Shown: positions 14,852-23,707, numbered from the stretch's first letter. The stretch is DNA of 42,661 bases from Mangrovicoccus sp. HB161399 (GCF_013184745.1 NZ_JAATVU010000053.1:1-42661); one strand, 5' to 3'. Notes: generated by a model from the letters alone, not told the origin. A program made the numbers and translations.

Positions 14852-16536
14852 CCCTCGACCTGACCCCCGCCTTCGACCCGCACATGGCCCCGGCAGAGCT
14901 GCCCCCCGCCGCCGGCGTGCAGCCGGTCGAGACGCTGTCGATGGCCACCGCCGACGGCACGCGCCTGGATGCCGACATATGGCGCCCCGAGGGCGACGGC
15001 CCCTGGCCGGTGCTGCTGCAGCGCCAGGCCTACGGGCGGCGCATCGGCTGCACCATCTGCTATGCCCATCCCGCCTGGTACGCGGCGCAGGGCTACATGG
15101 TCGTGGTGCAGGACGTGCGCGGCCGGGGCACCTCCGAAGGACGTTTCTGGCCCGGCCAGCACGAGGCGGCGGACGGGGCCGAGGCGGTCGAATGGGCGGC
15201 ACGGCTCCCCGGCTCGGACGGGCGCGTGGCAATGTACGGGTTTTCCTACCAGGCCTATGACCAGCTGCTGGCCGCCACGGCCGACAGCCCGTCGCTCGCC
15301 GCGCTGATCCCGGCCATGGGGCCGTGGGATCCGGCCCGGACCTGGATCTTCGGAGGCGGCGCCTTCAAGCTGGGCCAGATGGCGGGCTGGGGCACGCAGA
15401 TCACCGTCGAGGGCGCCCGCCGCGCCGGAGACGCCGCCGCCTATGCCCGCCTGAAGGCCGGGGCAGCGAGCCTGTTTTCTGGCGAGGTGCCCGGCCACCC
15501 AGCAGAGCTGATGGCTTCGGGCGAGTTCGGCCACTACCCCGGCTGGGTGTCGCGCGGCGCGGACGATCCCTACTGGCAATCGATCTCTCCCGCCGCCTCG
15601 CTGGCACGGCTGCGCGAGCGCAGGCTGCCGATGTTCTTCATCGGCGGCTGGTTCGACGGGCACCTGCATTCGACGCTGGAAGCCTTCGCGGCGCTCGACC
15701 GCGCGGACGACCCGACGATGAGGCTGATGGTCGGCCCCTGGATCCACTTCCCCTGGGAACGCCGCGCCGCGGGCGTCGATTTCGGCCCCGAGGCGGCCGC
15801 CGATACCGACCGCGCGCAGGTGGCCTTCCTCGATGCAGTGCTGAAGGGCAAGGGCACGCTGGCAGCGGAGGACCGCGTCCAGCTCTTCGATCTCGGGCAG
15901 CGGACCTGGCGCAGCCACGGCGCCATGCCGGAAACCGCCGCCCCCGCCTTCCTGGCGGGCTCGGGCCGCGCCGCCACCCGGATCGGCGACGGCACCCTTG
16001 CCGATGGGCCCGCCCCGGGCACCGAGCTGATGGTCCACGACCCCTGGCGCGCCGCGCCCTCCGCCGGTCCAGGCGCGGGTCCGGTGGACCGCCGCGCGAC
16101 TGACGAGCGCTCCGACGTGATGACCTTCGCCAGCCTGCCGCAGGCCGCCCCGGTCACCGTCGAGGGCCCCCTGCGGCTGCATCTGGACATCTCCGCCGAC
16201 CGGCCGAGCTTCGACGTGTCGGCCACGCTGTCGATCCTACGCGCCGACGGCCGCGCCCATGCCATCGCCGAGAGCTACCTGCATCTGCGCGCCCGCCCGG
16301 AGGGGCCGGTCTCGCTCGATCTGGGCGCGACCTGCGTGACCCTCGCCCCCGGCGAAGCGCTGCGCCTGTCGATCGCCGCCGCCGCCTTCCCCGCCCATGC
16401 CGTCAATCCCGGCACCGGAGCGGATCCCGTCGCCGCGCCGCTTGCCTCGGCGCTGATCACCACATTGCATCTGGCCCTGGGAGAAGACAGCCGCCTCGAC
16501 CTGCCGGTCGCCGACGGCGTGCTGCAGCTCCGCTGA
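14848..16536 (+). CDS. CocE/NonD-family alpha/beta hydrolase
   Basis: The 562-residue protein has the X-Pro dipeptidyl-peptidase/CocE architecture: an alpha/beta-hydrolase core plus a C-terminal jelly-roll from about residue 380. The triad is visible as S133 in YGFSYQ, D270 in GGWFDGH and H300 in VGPWIHF. The oxyanion-region motif DVRGRGTSEG occurs at 89-98. Members include cocaine esterase, glutaryl-7-ACA acylase and alpha-amino-acid ester hydrolases, so it cleaves esters or amides with an acyl group. There is no signal peptide, so it acts on imported substrate. GGAGG precedes ATG 14848. With benABCD next door, release of a benzoyl or other aromatic acyl group is an attractive but unproven idea. 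Confidence 0.9.
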   Translation: MTLDLTPAFDPHMAPAELPPAAGVQPVETLSMATADGTRLDADIWRPEGDGPWPVLLQRQAYGRRIGCTICYAHPAWYAAQGYMVVVQDVRGRGTSEGRFWPGQHEAADGAEAVEWAARLPGSDGRVAMYGFSYQAYDQLLAATADSPSLAALIPAMGPWDPARTWIFGGGAFKLGQMAGWGTQITVEGARRAGDAAAYARLKAGAASLFSGEVPGHPAELMASGEFGHYPGWVSRGADDPYWQSISPAASLARLRERRLPMFFIGGWFDGHLHSTLEAFAALDRADDPTMRLMVGPWIHFPWERRAAGVDFGPEAAADTDRAQVAFLDAVLKGKGTLAAEDRVQLFDLGQRTWRSHGAMPETAAPAFLAGSGRAATRIGDGTLADGPAPGTELMVHDPWRAAPSAGPGAGPVDRRATDERSDVMTFASLPQAAPVTVEGPLRLHLDISADRPSFDVSATLSILRADGRAHAIAESYLHLRARPEGPVSLDLGATCVTLAPGEALRLSIAAAAFPAHAVNPGTGADPVAAPLASALITTLHLALGEDSRLDLPVADGVLQLR

Positions 16537-17414
16537 TGCAAGAGCCGAGGAGACCCGGTTTGGCCGATGAAAGCGTTCCGCTTGCCCACCCCGAAACCAA
16601 ACGCCTCGCCGAGCGGCCCAGCCGCCTGACGACAGTCCTGCGCGAGACCGGCCCGACCGTCGCGGCCGGCCTCGCCTTCATCGCTCTCTGGGAACTCGCG
16701 GTGCACACTTTCGGCATCTCGAAATTCGTGCTGCCGCCGCCCTCGATGATCGTCGTCTCGATGATCGCCGACTTCCCCTACCTGATGCATGCGCTGGCCT
16801 TCACCGCCGGGATCACCATCGCGGCCTTCGCCGCCGCCGTGGTGTCGGGCATTCTCGGCGGGCTGCTGCTGACGCTGCACCGCGATGTCGAGCGGATGCT
16901 CTGGCCCTATGCGATCGCGCTGCAGGTGACGCCGATGGTGGCCATCGCGCCCTTGGTGATCATCTGGGTCGGGCTCGACCGGGTCTGGCTGGGGCTGATG
17001 ATCCTCGCCTGGCTGGTCGCCTTCTTCCCGATGCTGGCCAATACCGTGCAGGGGCTGAAATCTGCGGACCGCGGGCTGCAGGACGTGATGACGCTCTACC
17101 AGGCGTCGCGCTGGCAGCGGTTCCGCCACCTGCAGCTGCCCGCCGCCCTGCCCTATATCCTGACCGGCGCGCGGATCTCGTCCTCGCTTGCCGTGATCGG
17201 CGGCGTGGTCGCGGAATTCGTCGCGGGCTCCGGCGCCTCCACCGGACTGGCCTGGGTGATCGTGGAATCGGGCACCATGCTCGACGTGCCGCGGATGTTC
17301 GCCGCGCTTTTCATCCTGTCGGTCTTCGGCCTCGCCATCTGGTGGCTGACCTCGATGGTGCAGGCGCGGCTTCTGAGCCGCTGGCACGAAAGCGAAATGG
17401 GCGGAGAGCGCTGA
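16536..17414 (+). CDS. ABC importer permease (SsuC/TauC/ThiX-like)
   Basis: The 292-residue membrane protein has about six helices and the EAA-type cytoplasmic loop (YQASRWQRFRHLQLPAALPYI, in part) for contact with the ATPase. This is the layout of permeases paired with NMT1-type receptors. The ATG at 16536 overlaps the preceding stop but has no good ribosome site. An in-frame TTG at 16560 follows GAGGAG at ideal spacing and may be the true start, removing eight residues. It works with the ATPase immediately downstream and with the binding protein at 11562-12527 and/or 27318-28301. Confidence 0.9.
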   Translation: MQEPRRPGLADESVPLAHPETKRLAERPSRLTTVLRETGPTVAAGLAFIALWELAVHTFGISKFVLPPPSMIVVSMIADFPYLMHALAFTAGITIAAFAAAVVSGILGGLLLTLHRDVERMLWPYAIALQVTPMVAIAPLVIIWVGLDRVWLGLMILAWLVAFFPMLANTVQGLKSADRGLQDVMTLYQASRWQRFRHLQLPAALPYILTGARISSSLAVIGGVVAEFVAGSGASTGLAWVIVESGTMLDVPRMFAALFILSVFGLAIWWLTSMVQARLLSRWHESEMGGER

Positions 17415-17415
17415 G

Positions 17416-18207
17416 ATGACCGACATGAGCCCCGCGACGCAGCCCGTCATGCGGATGCAGAACCTCGACAAGGTCTATCCCAACGGCACGGTCGCGCTGA
17501 AGAACCTGTTTCTCGACGTCCATCCCGGCGAGTTCGTCTCGCTCCTTGGCCCCTCGGGCTGCGGCAAGTCCACCGCGCTGAAAATCGCGGCCGGGCTGGC
17601 CGAGCATTCGGCGGGCCGCATCCAGCGCCCGGGCGAGGACGAGGTCAAGGGCATCCGCGCCAAGGCAGGCGATATCGGCTTCGTCTTCCAGGAGCCGAAC
17701 CTGATGCCCTGGCTGCCGGTCTTCGACAACGTGTTCCTGCCGCTGAAGCTGGCCGGGATGTCCCGCGCCGACGCCGCGCCGCAGGTCGAGGCGATCCTCG
17801 AAACCGTCGGGCTGGCGGGTTTCGCCGCCAGCTATCCGCGCGAGCTGTCGGGCGGCATGAAGATGCGCGTCTCGATCTCCCGCGCGCTGGTGACCAAGCC
17901 GAAGCTCCTCTTGATGGACGAGCCTTTCGCCGCGCTCGACGAGATCACCCGCAACAAGATCTCGCAGGACCTGCTGCAGCTGTGGCAGGCGACCGGATCG
18001 ACGGTGATCTTCGTGACCCATTCGGTGTTCGAGAGCGTCTTCCTGTCGAACCGCATCGTCGTCATGGCGGCGCGTCCGGGCCGGATCATCGGCGAGATCG
18101 GGGTGGACGCGCCCTATCCGCGCGATGCAAGCTTCCGCCTGAGCCCGGATTACGCGGCGCATTGCCGCGAAGTGAGCGCGCTGCTGACGCGCGCCATGGA
18201 GAGTTGA
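17416..18207 (+). CDS. ABC importer ATP-binding protein (SsuB/TauB-like)
   Basis: This 263-residue ATPase has Walker A LGPSGCGKST, Q-loop VFQEPNL, a signature LSGGMKMRVSISRAL, Walker B LLLMDEPFAALD and switch histidine in FVTHSVFES. The short protein without a TOBE domain, and the LSGGMKMR form of the signature, are typical of the nitrate/sulfonate/taurine (NitT/TauT) branch. Its start follows the permease stop after a single base and the amidase gene follows at once, so transport and hydrolysis genes are co-expressed. It is the only such ATPase in the window, so both NMT1-type receptors probably share it. Confidence 0.93.
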   Translation: MTDMSPATQPVMRMQNLDKVYPNGTVALKNLFLDVHPGEFVSLLGPSGCGKSTALKIAAGLAEHSAGRIQRPGEDEVKGIRAKAGDIGFVFQEPNLMPWLPVFDNVFLPLKLAGMSRADAAPQVEAILETVGLAGFAASYPRELSGGMKMRVSISRALVTKPKLLLMDEPFAALDEITRNKISQDLLQLWQATGSTVIFVTHSVFESVFLSNRIVVMAARPGRIIGEIGVDAPYPRDASFRLSPDYAAHCREVSALLTRAMES

Positions 18208-18208
18208 G

Positions 18209-19366
18209 ATGAGTATCGATCCGTTCGTGACGACCTTTGCCGAGGATGCCTTCCCCGAGCGGGACGGCCCGCTGTCGGGTCTGCGCCTCGCGGTGAAGGA
18301 CAATCTCGACATCGCGGGCCATGTCACCGGCTCCGGCCATCCCGGCTGGGCCTCGATCCGGCAGCCAGCCGCGGAGACCGCGCCGGTGGTGCGGATGCTG
18401 GCCGCGGCCGGGGCGCAGATCGTGGGCAAGACCCACATGGACGAGCTGGCCTATTCGCTGATGGGCGAGAACGCGCATTACGGCACGCCGCTGAACCCTG
18501 CGGCCCCCGGCCGCGTGCCGGGCGGTTCCTCCTCCGGCTCGGCCTCGGCCGTGGCGCAGGGGCTGGCCGATCTCGGCATCGGCACGGATACCGGCGGCTC
18601 GGTGCGCCTGCCTGCCTCCTTCTGCGGGCTCTGGGGCTGGCGCCCGACCCACGGGCTGCTGCCGCATGGCGGCATGCAGGCGCTGGCGGCCAGCTACGAC
18701 GTGCCGGGGCTCTTCGCCCGCGATGCCGAGACCCTGCTGCTCGCCGCCGCGATCCTCGCGCCGGATGCCGACCTGGCCGCGCCGCGCTATCTCGCCCCGT
18801 CCGATCTCTGGGCGCAGGTGCCCGAGGCGACCGCGGCCGCGCTGCGCCCGTTCGTGCCCGAGGCGGAGACCGCGCCGCTTTTCGACCCCGAGACGCTGGA
18901 GCGGCTGCAGCCGGTCTTCCGCGTGGCGCAGGGCCGGGAAATCGCCGCGACCTTCGGCGATTGGATCCGCGAAACCGCGCCGGAGTTCGGCCCCGGCGTG
19001 CGCGAACGCTTCGACGGCGCCATGTCGCTGAGTGCGCAGGAGATCGCCGAAGCCGAGGCTGCCCGCGCCGCGATCCGCGCCCATGTGCGCGGCGTGCTGG
19101 GCAAGGACGGCATCCTCGTCATCCCGACCGCGCCGGGGGCCGCGCCGCTGCTGAACACTTCGGGCGAGGAAATGGACCGCTACCGCAATGCCGCGATCCG
19201 CATGCTCAGCATCGCCGGCCATGCCGGGCTGCCGCAGATCACCATGCCGCTGGCGGTGATCGACGGTGCGCCGCTGGGCCTGTCGCTGGTCGGCCCGGCA
19301 GGCAGCGACCTGGCGATGATCGCGCTGGCCGCGGAACGCTTCGCCGCCGCCCCGGCCCTGGCCTGA
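18209..19366 (+). CDS. Amidase-signature enzyme (GatA/AtzE-like)
   Basis: The 385-residue enzyme has the Ser-cisSer-Lys triad of the amidase-signature family: K30 in LAVKDN, S107 in GGSSSGSA and nucleophile S131 in GTDTGGSVR. It is compact compared with the 450-480 residues of GatA or AtzE and resembles the roughly 390-residue AtzF-like or indole-acetamide-type amidases. Together with the AtzH-like and isochorismatase-like proteins it suggests stepwise hydrolysis of amide or ureido bonds. No GatB/GatC or AtzG partner is present, so it is not the tRNA amidotransferase subunit. It is the last gene of the plus-strand run; a hairpin follows. Confidence 0.92.
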   Translation: MSIDPFVTTFAEDAFPERDGPLSGLRLAVKDNLDIAGHVTGSGHPGWASIRQPAAETAPVVRMLAAAGAQIVGKTHMDELAYSLMGENAHYGTPLNPAAPGRVPGGSSSGSASAVAQGLADLGIGTDTGGSVRLPASFCGLWGWRPTHGLLPHGGMQALAASYDVPGLFARDAETLLLAAAILAPDADLAAPRYLAPSDLWAQVPEATAAALRPFVPEAETAPLFDPETLERLQPVFRVAQGREIAATFGDWIRETAPEFGPGVRERFDGAMSLSAQEIAEAEAARAAIRAHVRGVLGKDGILVIPTAPGAAPLLNTSGEEMDRYRNAAIRMLSIAGHAGLPQITMPLAVIDGAPLGLSLVGPAGSDLAMIALAAERFAAAPALA

Positions 19367-19373
19367 GACCCGC

Positions 19374-19398
19374 GCGCGGCGTCACTCCGGCGCCGCGC
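19374..19398. terminator. Stem-loop between convergent amidase and LysR genes
   Basis: The 8-bp arms 19374-19381 and 19391-19398 pair perfectly around a nine-base loop and overlap the stop codon of the LysR gene. There is no T-run on either strand, so termination strength is uncertain, but its position between convergent genes fits a bidirectional 3' end. Confidence 0.45.
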
Positions 19399-20323
19399 CC
19401 CTCACCGACAGGTTGTGCTCGGTCGTCAGCCAGGGCGGATTCTCGGCATACATCTCCTCGATCAGCTCCCTGACCAGCCCGACATAGGCGGAGGTGTCGG
19501 AGGCGCGGTAGCTGAGCACCACCGGCGAGGTCGCGCGCTCGCCCTCCAGGATGCGGTAGCGGATGTCGTCGCGCAGACGCCGCGACGAGGAGGGCACGAT
19601 GCAGAGCCCGACCTCGGCCGAGACCAGCCCCAGCGCGGTCTGCAATTCGCTGACCTCCTCCAGTTCGCCGGGGCGCACGCCATGCCCGTTCAGGAGCCGC
19701 AGGACGTGGTCGGCATAGCTCGGCCGCGGCTCCTTCGGGTAGACGATAAGCTTTTCCCCGCCAAGCGCAGAGACCGGCAGGGACTCGGGCGAGGCCGCAA
19801 GCGGATGGCCCTCGGGGATCGCCACGGCCAGCCGCTCCTCGCGCAGCACGAGCCCGGTCACCACCGGATCGCTGTGGCGCAGCCGGCCGAAGCCCAGGTC
19901 GATCCGGCCCTCCTTCAGCGCGTGGACCTGATGCAGCGAGACCATCTCCACCAGCCGGATGTCCAGCCCCGGCGCCGCCTGGCGCATCTTCCGGACCAGC
20001 GAGGGCAGCCCGCCATAGAGCGTCGAGGGCACGAAGCCGATCTTCACCACGCTGTTCTGGTTGCGTCCGACCCGGCGCGTCGCCTCGGCCATCTGTTCGA
20101 CCCGGCCCAGCACCTGCAGCGCCTGCTCGTGGAACAGCCGCCCGGCATCGGTCAGCCGCAGCGGCCGCGAACCGCGCTGGATCAGCACGGTGCCAAGCTC
20201 TTCTTCCAGCAGCTGGATCTGGCGGCTGAGCGGCGGCTGCGCGATGTTGAGCTTCTCCGCCGCGCGGGTGAAGTTCCGCTCCTCCGCCACGGCGGCAAAA
20301 TAGCGGAACTGGCGCAAATCCAT
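19382..20323 (-). CDS. LysR-family regulator of the ben operon (BenM/CatM/CatR-like)
   Basis: The 313-residue protein has a LysR helix-turn-helix at about 16-40 (RNFTRAAEKLNIAQPPLSRQI), with the NIAQPPLSRQI form characteristic of the BenM/CatM/CatR branch, and a LysR substrate domain from residue 90. ATG 20323 is preceded by GGGAGG; a longer frame upstream is not supported. It diverges from benABCD, and the gap contains an exact ATAC-N7-GTAT site, the known recognition pattern of BenM and CatM. It therefore probably activates ben expression in response to benzoate and/or cis,cis-muconate. Effector choice cannot be read directly. Confidence 0.92.
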   Translation of the reverse strand: MDLRQFRYFAAVAEERNFTRAAEKLNIAQPPLSRQIQLLEEELGTVLIQRGSRPLRLTDAGRLFHEQALQVLGRVEQMAEATRRVGRNQNSVVKIGFVPSTLYGGLPSLVRKMRQAAPGLDIRLVEMVSLHQVHALKEGRIDLGFGRLRHSDPVVTGLVLREERLAVAIPEGHPLAASPESLPVSALGGEKLIVYPKEPRPSYADHVLRLLNGHGVRPGELEEVSELQTALGLVSAEVGLCIVPSSSRRLRDDIRYRILEGERATSPVVLSYRASDTSAYVGLVRELIEEMYAENPPWLTTEHNLSVRGAAPE

Positions 20324-20416
20324 GGTTTCCCCTCCCCGGAAATGATGCATCACACCTTCCTCAGAGGTATGCTGCAGTGCGAAAACACGTGATTCAAGGG
20401 GTATTTTCGCGCTATC

Positions 20417-20431
20417 ATACCCTGAAAGTAT
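20417..20431. promoter_or_regulatory. BenM/CatM-type operator ATAC-N7-GTAT
   Basis: The sequence ATACCCTGAAAGTAT fits exactly the ATAC-N7-GTAT consensus established for BenM and CatM. It lies 94 bp upstream of the LysR start and about 338 bp upstream of benA. Another arm pair, GGGTAT at 20399-20404 and ATACCC at 20417-20422, overlaps it and may form part of an extended tetramer site. The surrounding 20340-20450 stretch is clearly more AT-rich than the rest of the gap, as expected of a promoter. Confidence 0.7.
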
Positions 20432-20612
20432 AGTTTGCGACTGAAACGGTCTTGGACTTCCTCCCAGCTTCCGGCGCAACCTCCCCTTGCAAGGCCGAAC
20501 CTCCGCGCCACCGGGCGCAGGAACGGCAGAGGAGGACCGGACACCGGCGGAAGCCCCTGGAGGGGGGCACCCCGGAACGCCCGGACAGCGCATGACAGAG
20601 GAGGAGCCAGCC

Positions 20613-20684
20613 ATGCGTGCCAGCAGACAGATCCGTCCGGTCCCCCGGACCGCGCCGCCGCACATCCGCAGACCGGCAGCCTGA
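20613..20684 (+). CDS. Possible 23-codon leader peptide upstream of benA
   Basis: In the long untranslated stretch before benA a short frame starts with ATG behind an excellent GAGGAGGAG ribosome site and encodes 23 residues rich in arginine and proline (MRASRQIRPVPRTAP...). It ends 84 bp before the benA start. A second in-frame ATG at 20592 would add seven residues. Nothing recognisable in the peptide. It could be a regulatory leader whose translation influences benA, or chance. The rest of 20432-20768 holds no other gene. Confidence 0.3.
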   Translation: MRASRQIRPVPRTAPPHIRRPAA

Positions 20685-20768
20685 TCCCGCGCCGCCGCGC
20701 GCATTCCCTTTCCCGCAATCCAGATGACGGGGACCGAGCCGCCGCGCAGGTCCCCGAAGGAGACCCGC

Positions 20769-22142
20769 ATGTCCGCAAGCATCGACAAGGCCCGCGCACT
20801 GGGCGAGATCCTCGACAACGCCGTCCAGGACGACAAGGAGGCGGGCATCTTCCGCTGCCGCCGCGACATCTTCACCAACGAGGACCTGTTCGAGCTGGAG
20901 ATGAAGCACATCTTCGGCAGGAACTGGGTCTATCTGGCGCATGAAAGCCAGGTGCCGGAGCCGAACGACTACTACACCACCCATATCGGCCGGCAGCCGG
21001 TGATCGTCACCCGCGACAAGAAGGGCGAGCTGCACGCCGTCATCAATGCCTGCGCGCACAAGGGCGCGATGCTCTGCCGCCGCAAGCACGGCAACAAGGG
21101 CAGCTTCACCTGCCCGTTCCACGGCTGGACCTTCTCCAATGCGGGCAAGCTCCTGAAGGTGAAGGACCAGAAGACCACGCAATATCCCGAAGCCTTCAAC
21201 AAGGACGGCTCGCACGACCTGACCCGCGTGGCGCGCTTCGGCAACTACCGCGGCTTCCTCTTCGGCAGCCTGTCGCCGGATGTCGGTCCGCTGGAGGACT
21301 ATCTGGGCGAGACCAAGGTGATCATCGACCAGATCGTCGACCAGGCGCCCGAAGGGATCGAGGTGCTGCGCGGCAACTCCTCCTACATCTATGACGGCAA
21401 CTGGAAGCTGCAGATGGAGAACGGCTGCGACGGCTACCATGTCAGCTCGGTCCACTGGAACTATGCCGCCACGATGGGCCGCCGCAAGGAAGAAGGCACC
21501 AAGGCGGTGGACGCCAACGGCTGGAGCAAGTCGGTCGCCGGCGTCTACGGCTTCGAGAACGGCCATATCATGCTCTGGACCAACTCGATGAACCCCGAGG
21601 TGCGCCCGGTCTGGAACCGCCGCGACGACCTGATCGAGCGCTACGGCGAGACCCGCGCGGAATACATCACCCGCCAGACGCGCAACCTCTGCCTCTATCC
21701 CAACGTGTTCCTGATGGACCAGTTCTCCACCCAGATCCGCGTCACCCGGCCGATCGCCGTCGACAAGACCGAGATCACCATCTTCTGCTTCGCGCCGAAG
21801 GGCGAGAGCGCCGAGGACCGCGCCACCCGCATCCGCCAGTACGAGGACTTCTTCAACGTCTCCGGCATGGGCACCTCCGACGACCTCGAGGAATTCCGCG
21901 CCTGCCAGGAAGGCTATGCCGGCATCTCGGCGCAGTGGAACGACATGAGCCGAGGCGCGCCGCTGTGGATCGACGGCCCGGACGAGAACGCGAAGGGCAT
22001 GGGGCTGAATCCGGCTCTTTCGGGCGAGCGCAGCGAGGACGAGGGCCTGTTCGTGCGCCAGCACGCCCATTGGGTCGAGACCATGAAGAAGGCGCTGGCC
22101 GAGGAAACCGCCGGTTCCGCCGCCGCGCTCGCCGCCGAATAA
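20769..22142 (+). CDS. benA: Benzoate 1,2-dioxygenase, large (alpha) subunit
   Basis: The 457-residue protein is a ring-hydroxylating dioxygenase alpha subunit. The Rieske [2Fe-2S] ligands are C95, H97, C115 and H118 (CAHKG... CPFHGW). The catalytic iron ligands fit D221-x2-H224-x4-H229 ([13 protein letters not shown]). Length and the [11 protein letters not shown] block match benzoate/toluate dioxygenases rather than the shorter VanA-like oxygenases. With BenB it forms the hexameric oxygenase that turns benzoate into 1,6-dihydroxycyclohexa-2,4-diene-1-carboxylate, using electrons from BenC. GGAG precedes ATG 20769. benB, benC, benD and a transporter gene follow in canonical order. Confidence 0.95.
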   Translation: MSASIDKARALGEILDNAVQDDKEAGIFRCRRDIFTNEDLFELEMKHIFGRNWVYLAHESQVPEPNDYYTTHIGRQPVIVTRDKKGELHAVINACAHKGAMLCRRKHGNKGSFTCPFHGWTFSNAGKLLKVKDQKTTQYPEAFNKDGSHDLTRVARFGNYRGFLFGSLSPDVGPLEDYLGETKVIIDQIVDQAPEGIEVLRGNSSYIYDGNWKLQMENGCDGYHVSSVHWNYAATMGRRKEEGTKAVDANGWSKSVAGVYGFENGHIMLWTNSMNPEVRPVWNRRDDLIERYGETRAEYITRQTRNLCLYPNVFLMDQFSTQIRVTRPIAVDKTEITIFCFAPKGESAEDRATRIRQYEDFFNVSGMGTSDDLEEFRACQEGYAGISAQWNDMSRGAPLWIDGPDENAKGMGLNPALSGERSEDEGLFVRQHAHWVETMKKALAEETAGSAAALAAE

Positions 22143-22153
22143 GGAGACATCCG

Positions 22154-22660
22154 ATGACCATCGTGCACCGCCCCGCCATCGCCCATGACGCGATCTGCGC
22201 ATTCCTCTACCGCGAGGCGCGTCTCCTGGACGACCGCCAGTGGGACGAATGGCTGACCTGCTATGCCGAGGATTGCAGCTACTGGATGCCGGCCTGGGAC
22301 GACGACGACCGCATCACCGAGGATCCGCAGTCGCAGATCTCGCTGATCTACTATCCCGACCGCGGCGGGCTGGAGGACCGGGTGTTCCGGATCAAGACCG
22401 AGCGCTCGGGCGCCTCGACGCCGGAGCCGCGCACCAGCCACGCCGTGCAGAACGTGGAGATCGTCGAGGACCGCGGCGAGGAGATCGACCTGCGCTACAA
22501 CTTCCAGACGCTGAACCACCGCTACAAGGTCACGGACACGTTCTTCGGCACCATCTTCGCCACGATCCGCGTCACTGCCGACGGCCCGCTGATCTGCGCC
22601 AAGAAGATCGTGCTGAAGAACGACTACATCCGCCAGGTCATCGACGTCTATCACGTCTGA
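22154..22660 (+). CDS. benB: Benzoate 1,2-dioxygenase, small (beta) subunit
   Basis: This 168-residue protein is the beta subunit of the ring-hydroxylating dioxygenase (SnoaL/NTF2-like cone). It shows the usual LYREARLLDDRQWDEWL start, the YYPDR and TSHAVQNV region, and the C-terminal KKIVLKNDYI. It supports the alpha3beta3 hexamer and has no cofactor. It lies 11 bp after benA with AAGGAGA as ribosome site. The closest family is benzoate/toluate dioxygenase beta, as expected from its position. Confidence 0.94.
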   Translation: MTIVHRPAIAHDAICAFLYREARLLDDRQWDEWLTCYAEDCSYWMPAWDDDDRITEDPQSQISLIYYPDRGGLEDRVFRIKTERSGASTPEPRTSHAVQNVEIVEDRGEEIDLRYNFQTLNHRYKVTDTFFGTIFATIRVTADGPLICAKKIVLKNDYIRQVIDVYHV

Positions 22661-22687
22661 CCCCCAAGCCCAGAAAAGGAGACGCGC

Positions 22688-23707
22688 ATGGCCTACCGCA
22701 TCGCGCTGAATTTCGAGGACGGGGTGACCCGGTTCGTCGAGGCAAACGAAGGGGAGACGGTGCTCGACGCCGCCTTCCGCCAGAAGGTCAACCTGCCGAT
22801 GGACTGCTCCGACGGGGTCTGCGGCACCTGCAAGTGCCGCGCCGAGTCGGGCAGCTTCGAGATGGGCGACGACTATATCGACGAGGCCCTGACCGAGGAC
22901 GAGGCCGCCGAGGGGCTGGTTCTTACCTGCCAGATGGTCGCCGAAAGCGACTGCGTGCTGTCGGTGCCGGTGGCGTCGACCGCCTGCAAGATCGCGCCGC
23001 AGGCCTTCGAGGCCACCGTCGCCGCGATCGAGCCGCATGAGGACGCCGCCGTCGTGCTGGAGCTGGATGCGGAGGCCGCGCCCGACTTCCTGCCGGGGCA
23101 GTACGTGAACATCGACGTGCCGGGCTCGGGCCTTGCGCGCAGCTACTCCTTCAGCTCGGCGCCGGGCGAGGGACGGATGCAGTTCCTGATCAAGAAGATC
23201 CCCGACGGTGTCATGGGCACCTGGCTGTCGCGCGCCAGGACCGGCGACGTGCTGAACGTCACCGGCCCGATGGGCAGCTTCTACCTGCGCGGAGACGAGC
23301 GCCCGCTGCTGTTCCTGGCCGGCGGCACCGGGCTCGCGCCCTTCCTGTCGATGCTGGAGGTGCTGGCGCACAAGGGGTCCGAGCAGCGCATCCACCTGGT
23401 CTACGGCGTCACCCGCGATCTCGACCTCGTGCTGGTCGAGGCGCTGGAGGCCTATGCCGCGAAACTGCCGGGCTTCACCTTCGCCACCGTCGTGGCCGAG
23501 GACAGCTCGACGCACGAACGCAAGGGCTGGGTCACCCAGCACATGCCCGGAGAGATGCTGAAGCCGGGCGAATTCGACGCCTATCTCTGCGGCCCGCCGC
23601 CGATGGTCGACGCAGTCCGCAGCTGGTTCTCGGAAAGCGGCATCCAGCCCGCGAGCTTCCATTACGAGAAGTTCACGCCCAACGCCGTGCTGAAGGCCAC
23701 GGCATGA
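22688..23707 (+). CDS. benC: Benzoate dioxygenase reductase (electron-transfer component)
   Basis: The 339-residue protein has an N-terminal plant-type ferredoxin domain with ligands C40, C45, C48 and C81, an FAD domain with RSYSFSSAP (about 150-158), and an NAD-binding domain (LFLAGGTGLAPFLSMLE; C-terminal CGPPPMVDA). It moves electrons from NADH to the Rieske centre of BenAB. AAGGAGA precedes the start. The stop overlaps benD by four bases. It is the only Rieske-type reductase in the window and could also serve the lone Rieske oxygenase at 28306-29346. Confidence 0.95.
   Translation: MAYRIALNFEDGVTRFVEANEGETVLDAAFRQKVNLPMDCSDGVCGTCKCRAESGSFEMGDDYIDEALTEDEAAEGLVLTCQMVAESDCVLSVPVASTACKIAPQAFEATVAAIEPHEDAAVVLELDAEAAPDFLPGQYVNIDVPGSGLARSYSFSSAPGEGRMQFLIKKIPDGVMGTWLSRARTGDVLNVTGPMGSFYLRGDERPLLFLAGGTGLAPFLSMLEVLAHKGSEQRIHLVYGVTRDLDLVLVEALEAYAAKLPGFTFATVVAEDSSTHERKGWVTQHMPGEMLKPGEFDAYLCGPPPMVDAVRSWFSESGIQPASFHYEKFTPNAVLKATA

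Noticed and set aside
14848-16536. Dedicated cocaine or tropane esterase
   Set aside because: The triad and architecture fit the CocE/NonD family, but this family has broad specificity and no tropane-related gene is recognisable, so a specific substrate is not supported.
18209-19366. Glutamyl-tRNA amidotransferase subunit GatA
   Set aside because: Too short for GatA, no GatB or GatC nearby, and located in a catabolic operon with an AtzH-like gene.
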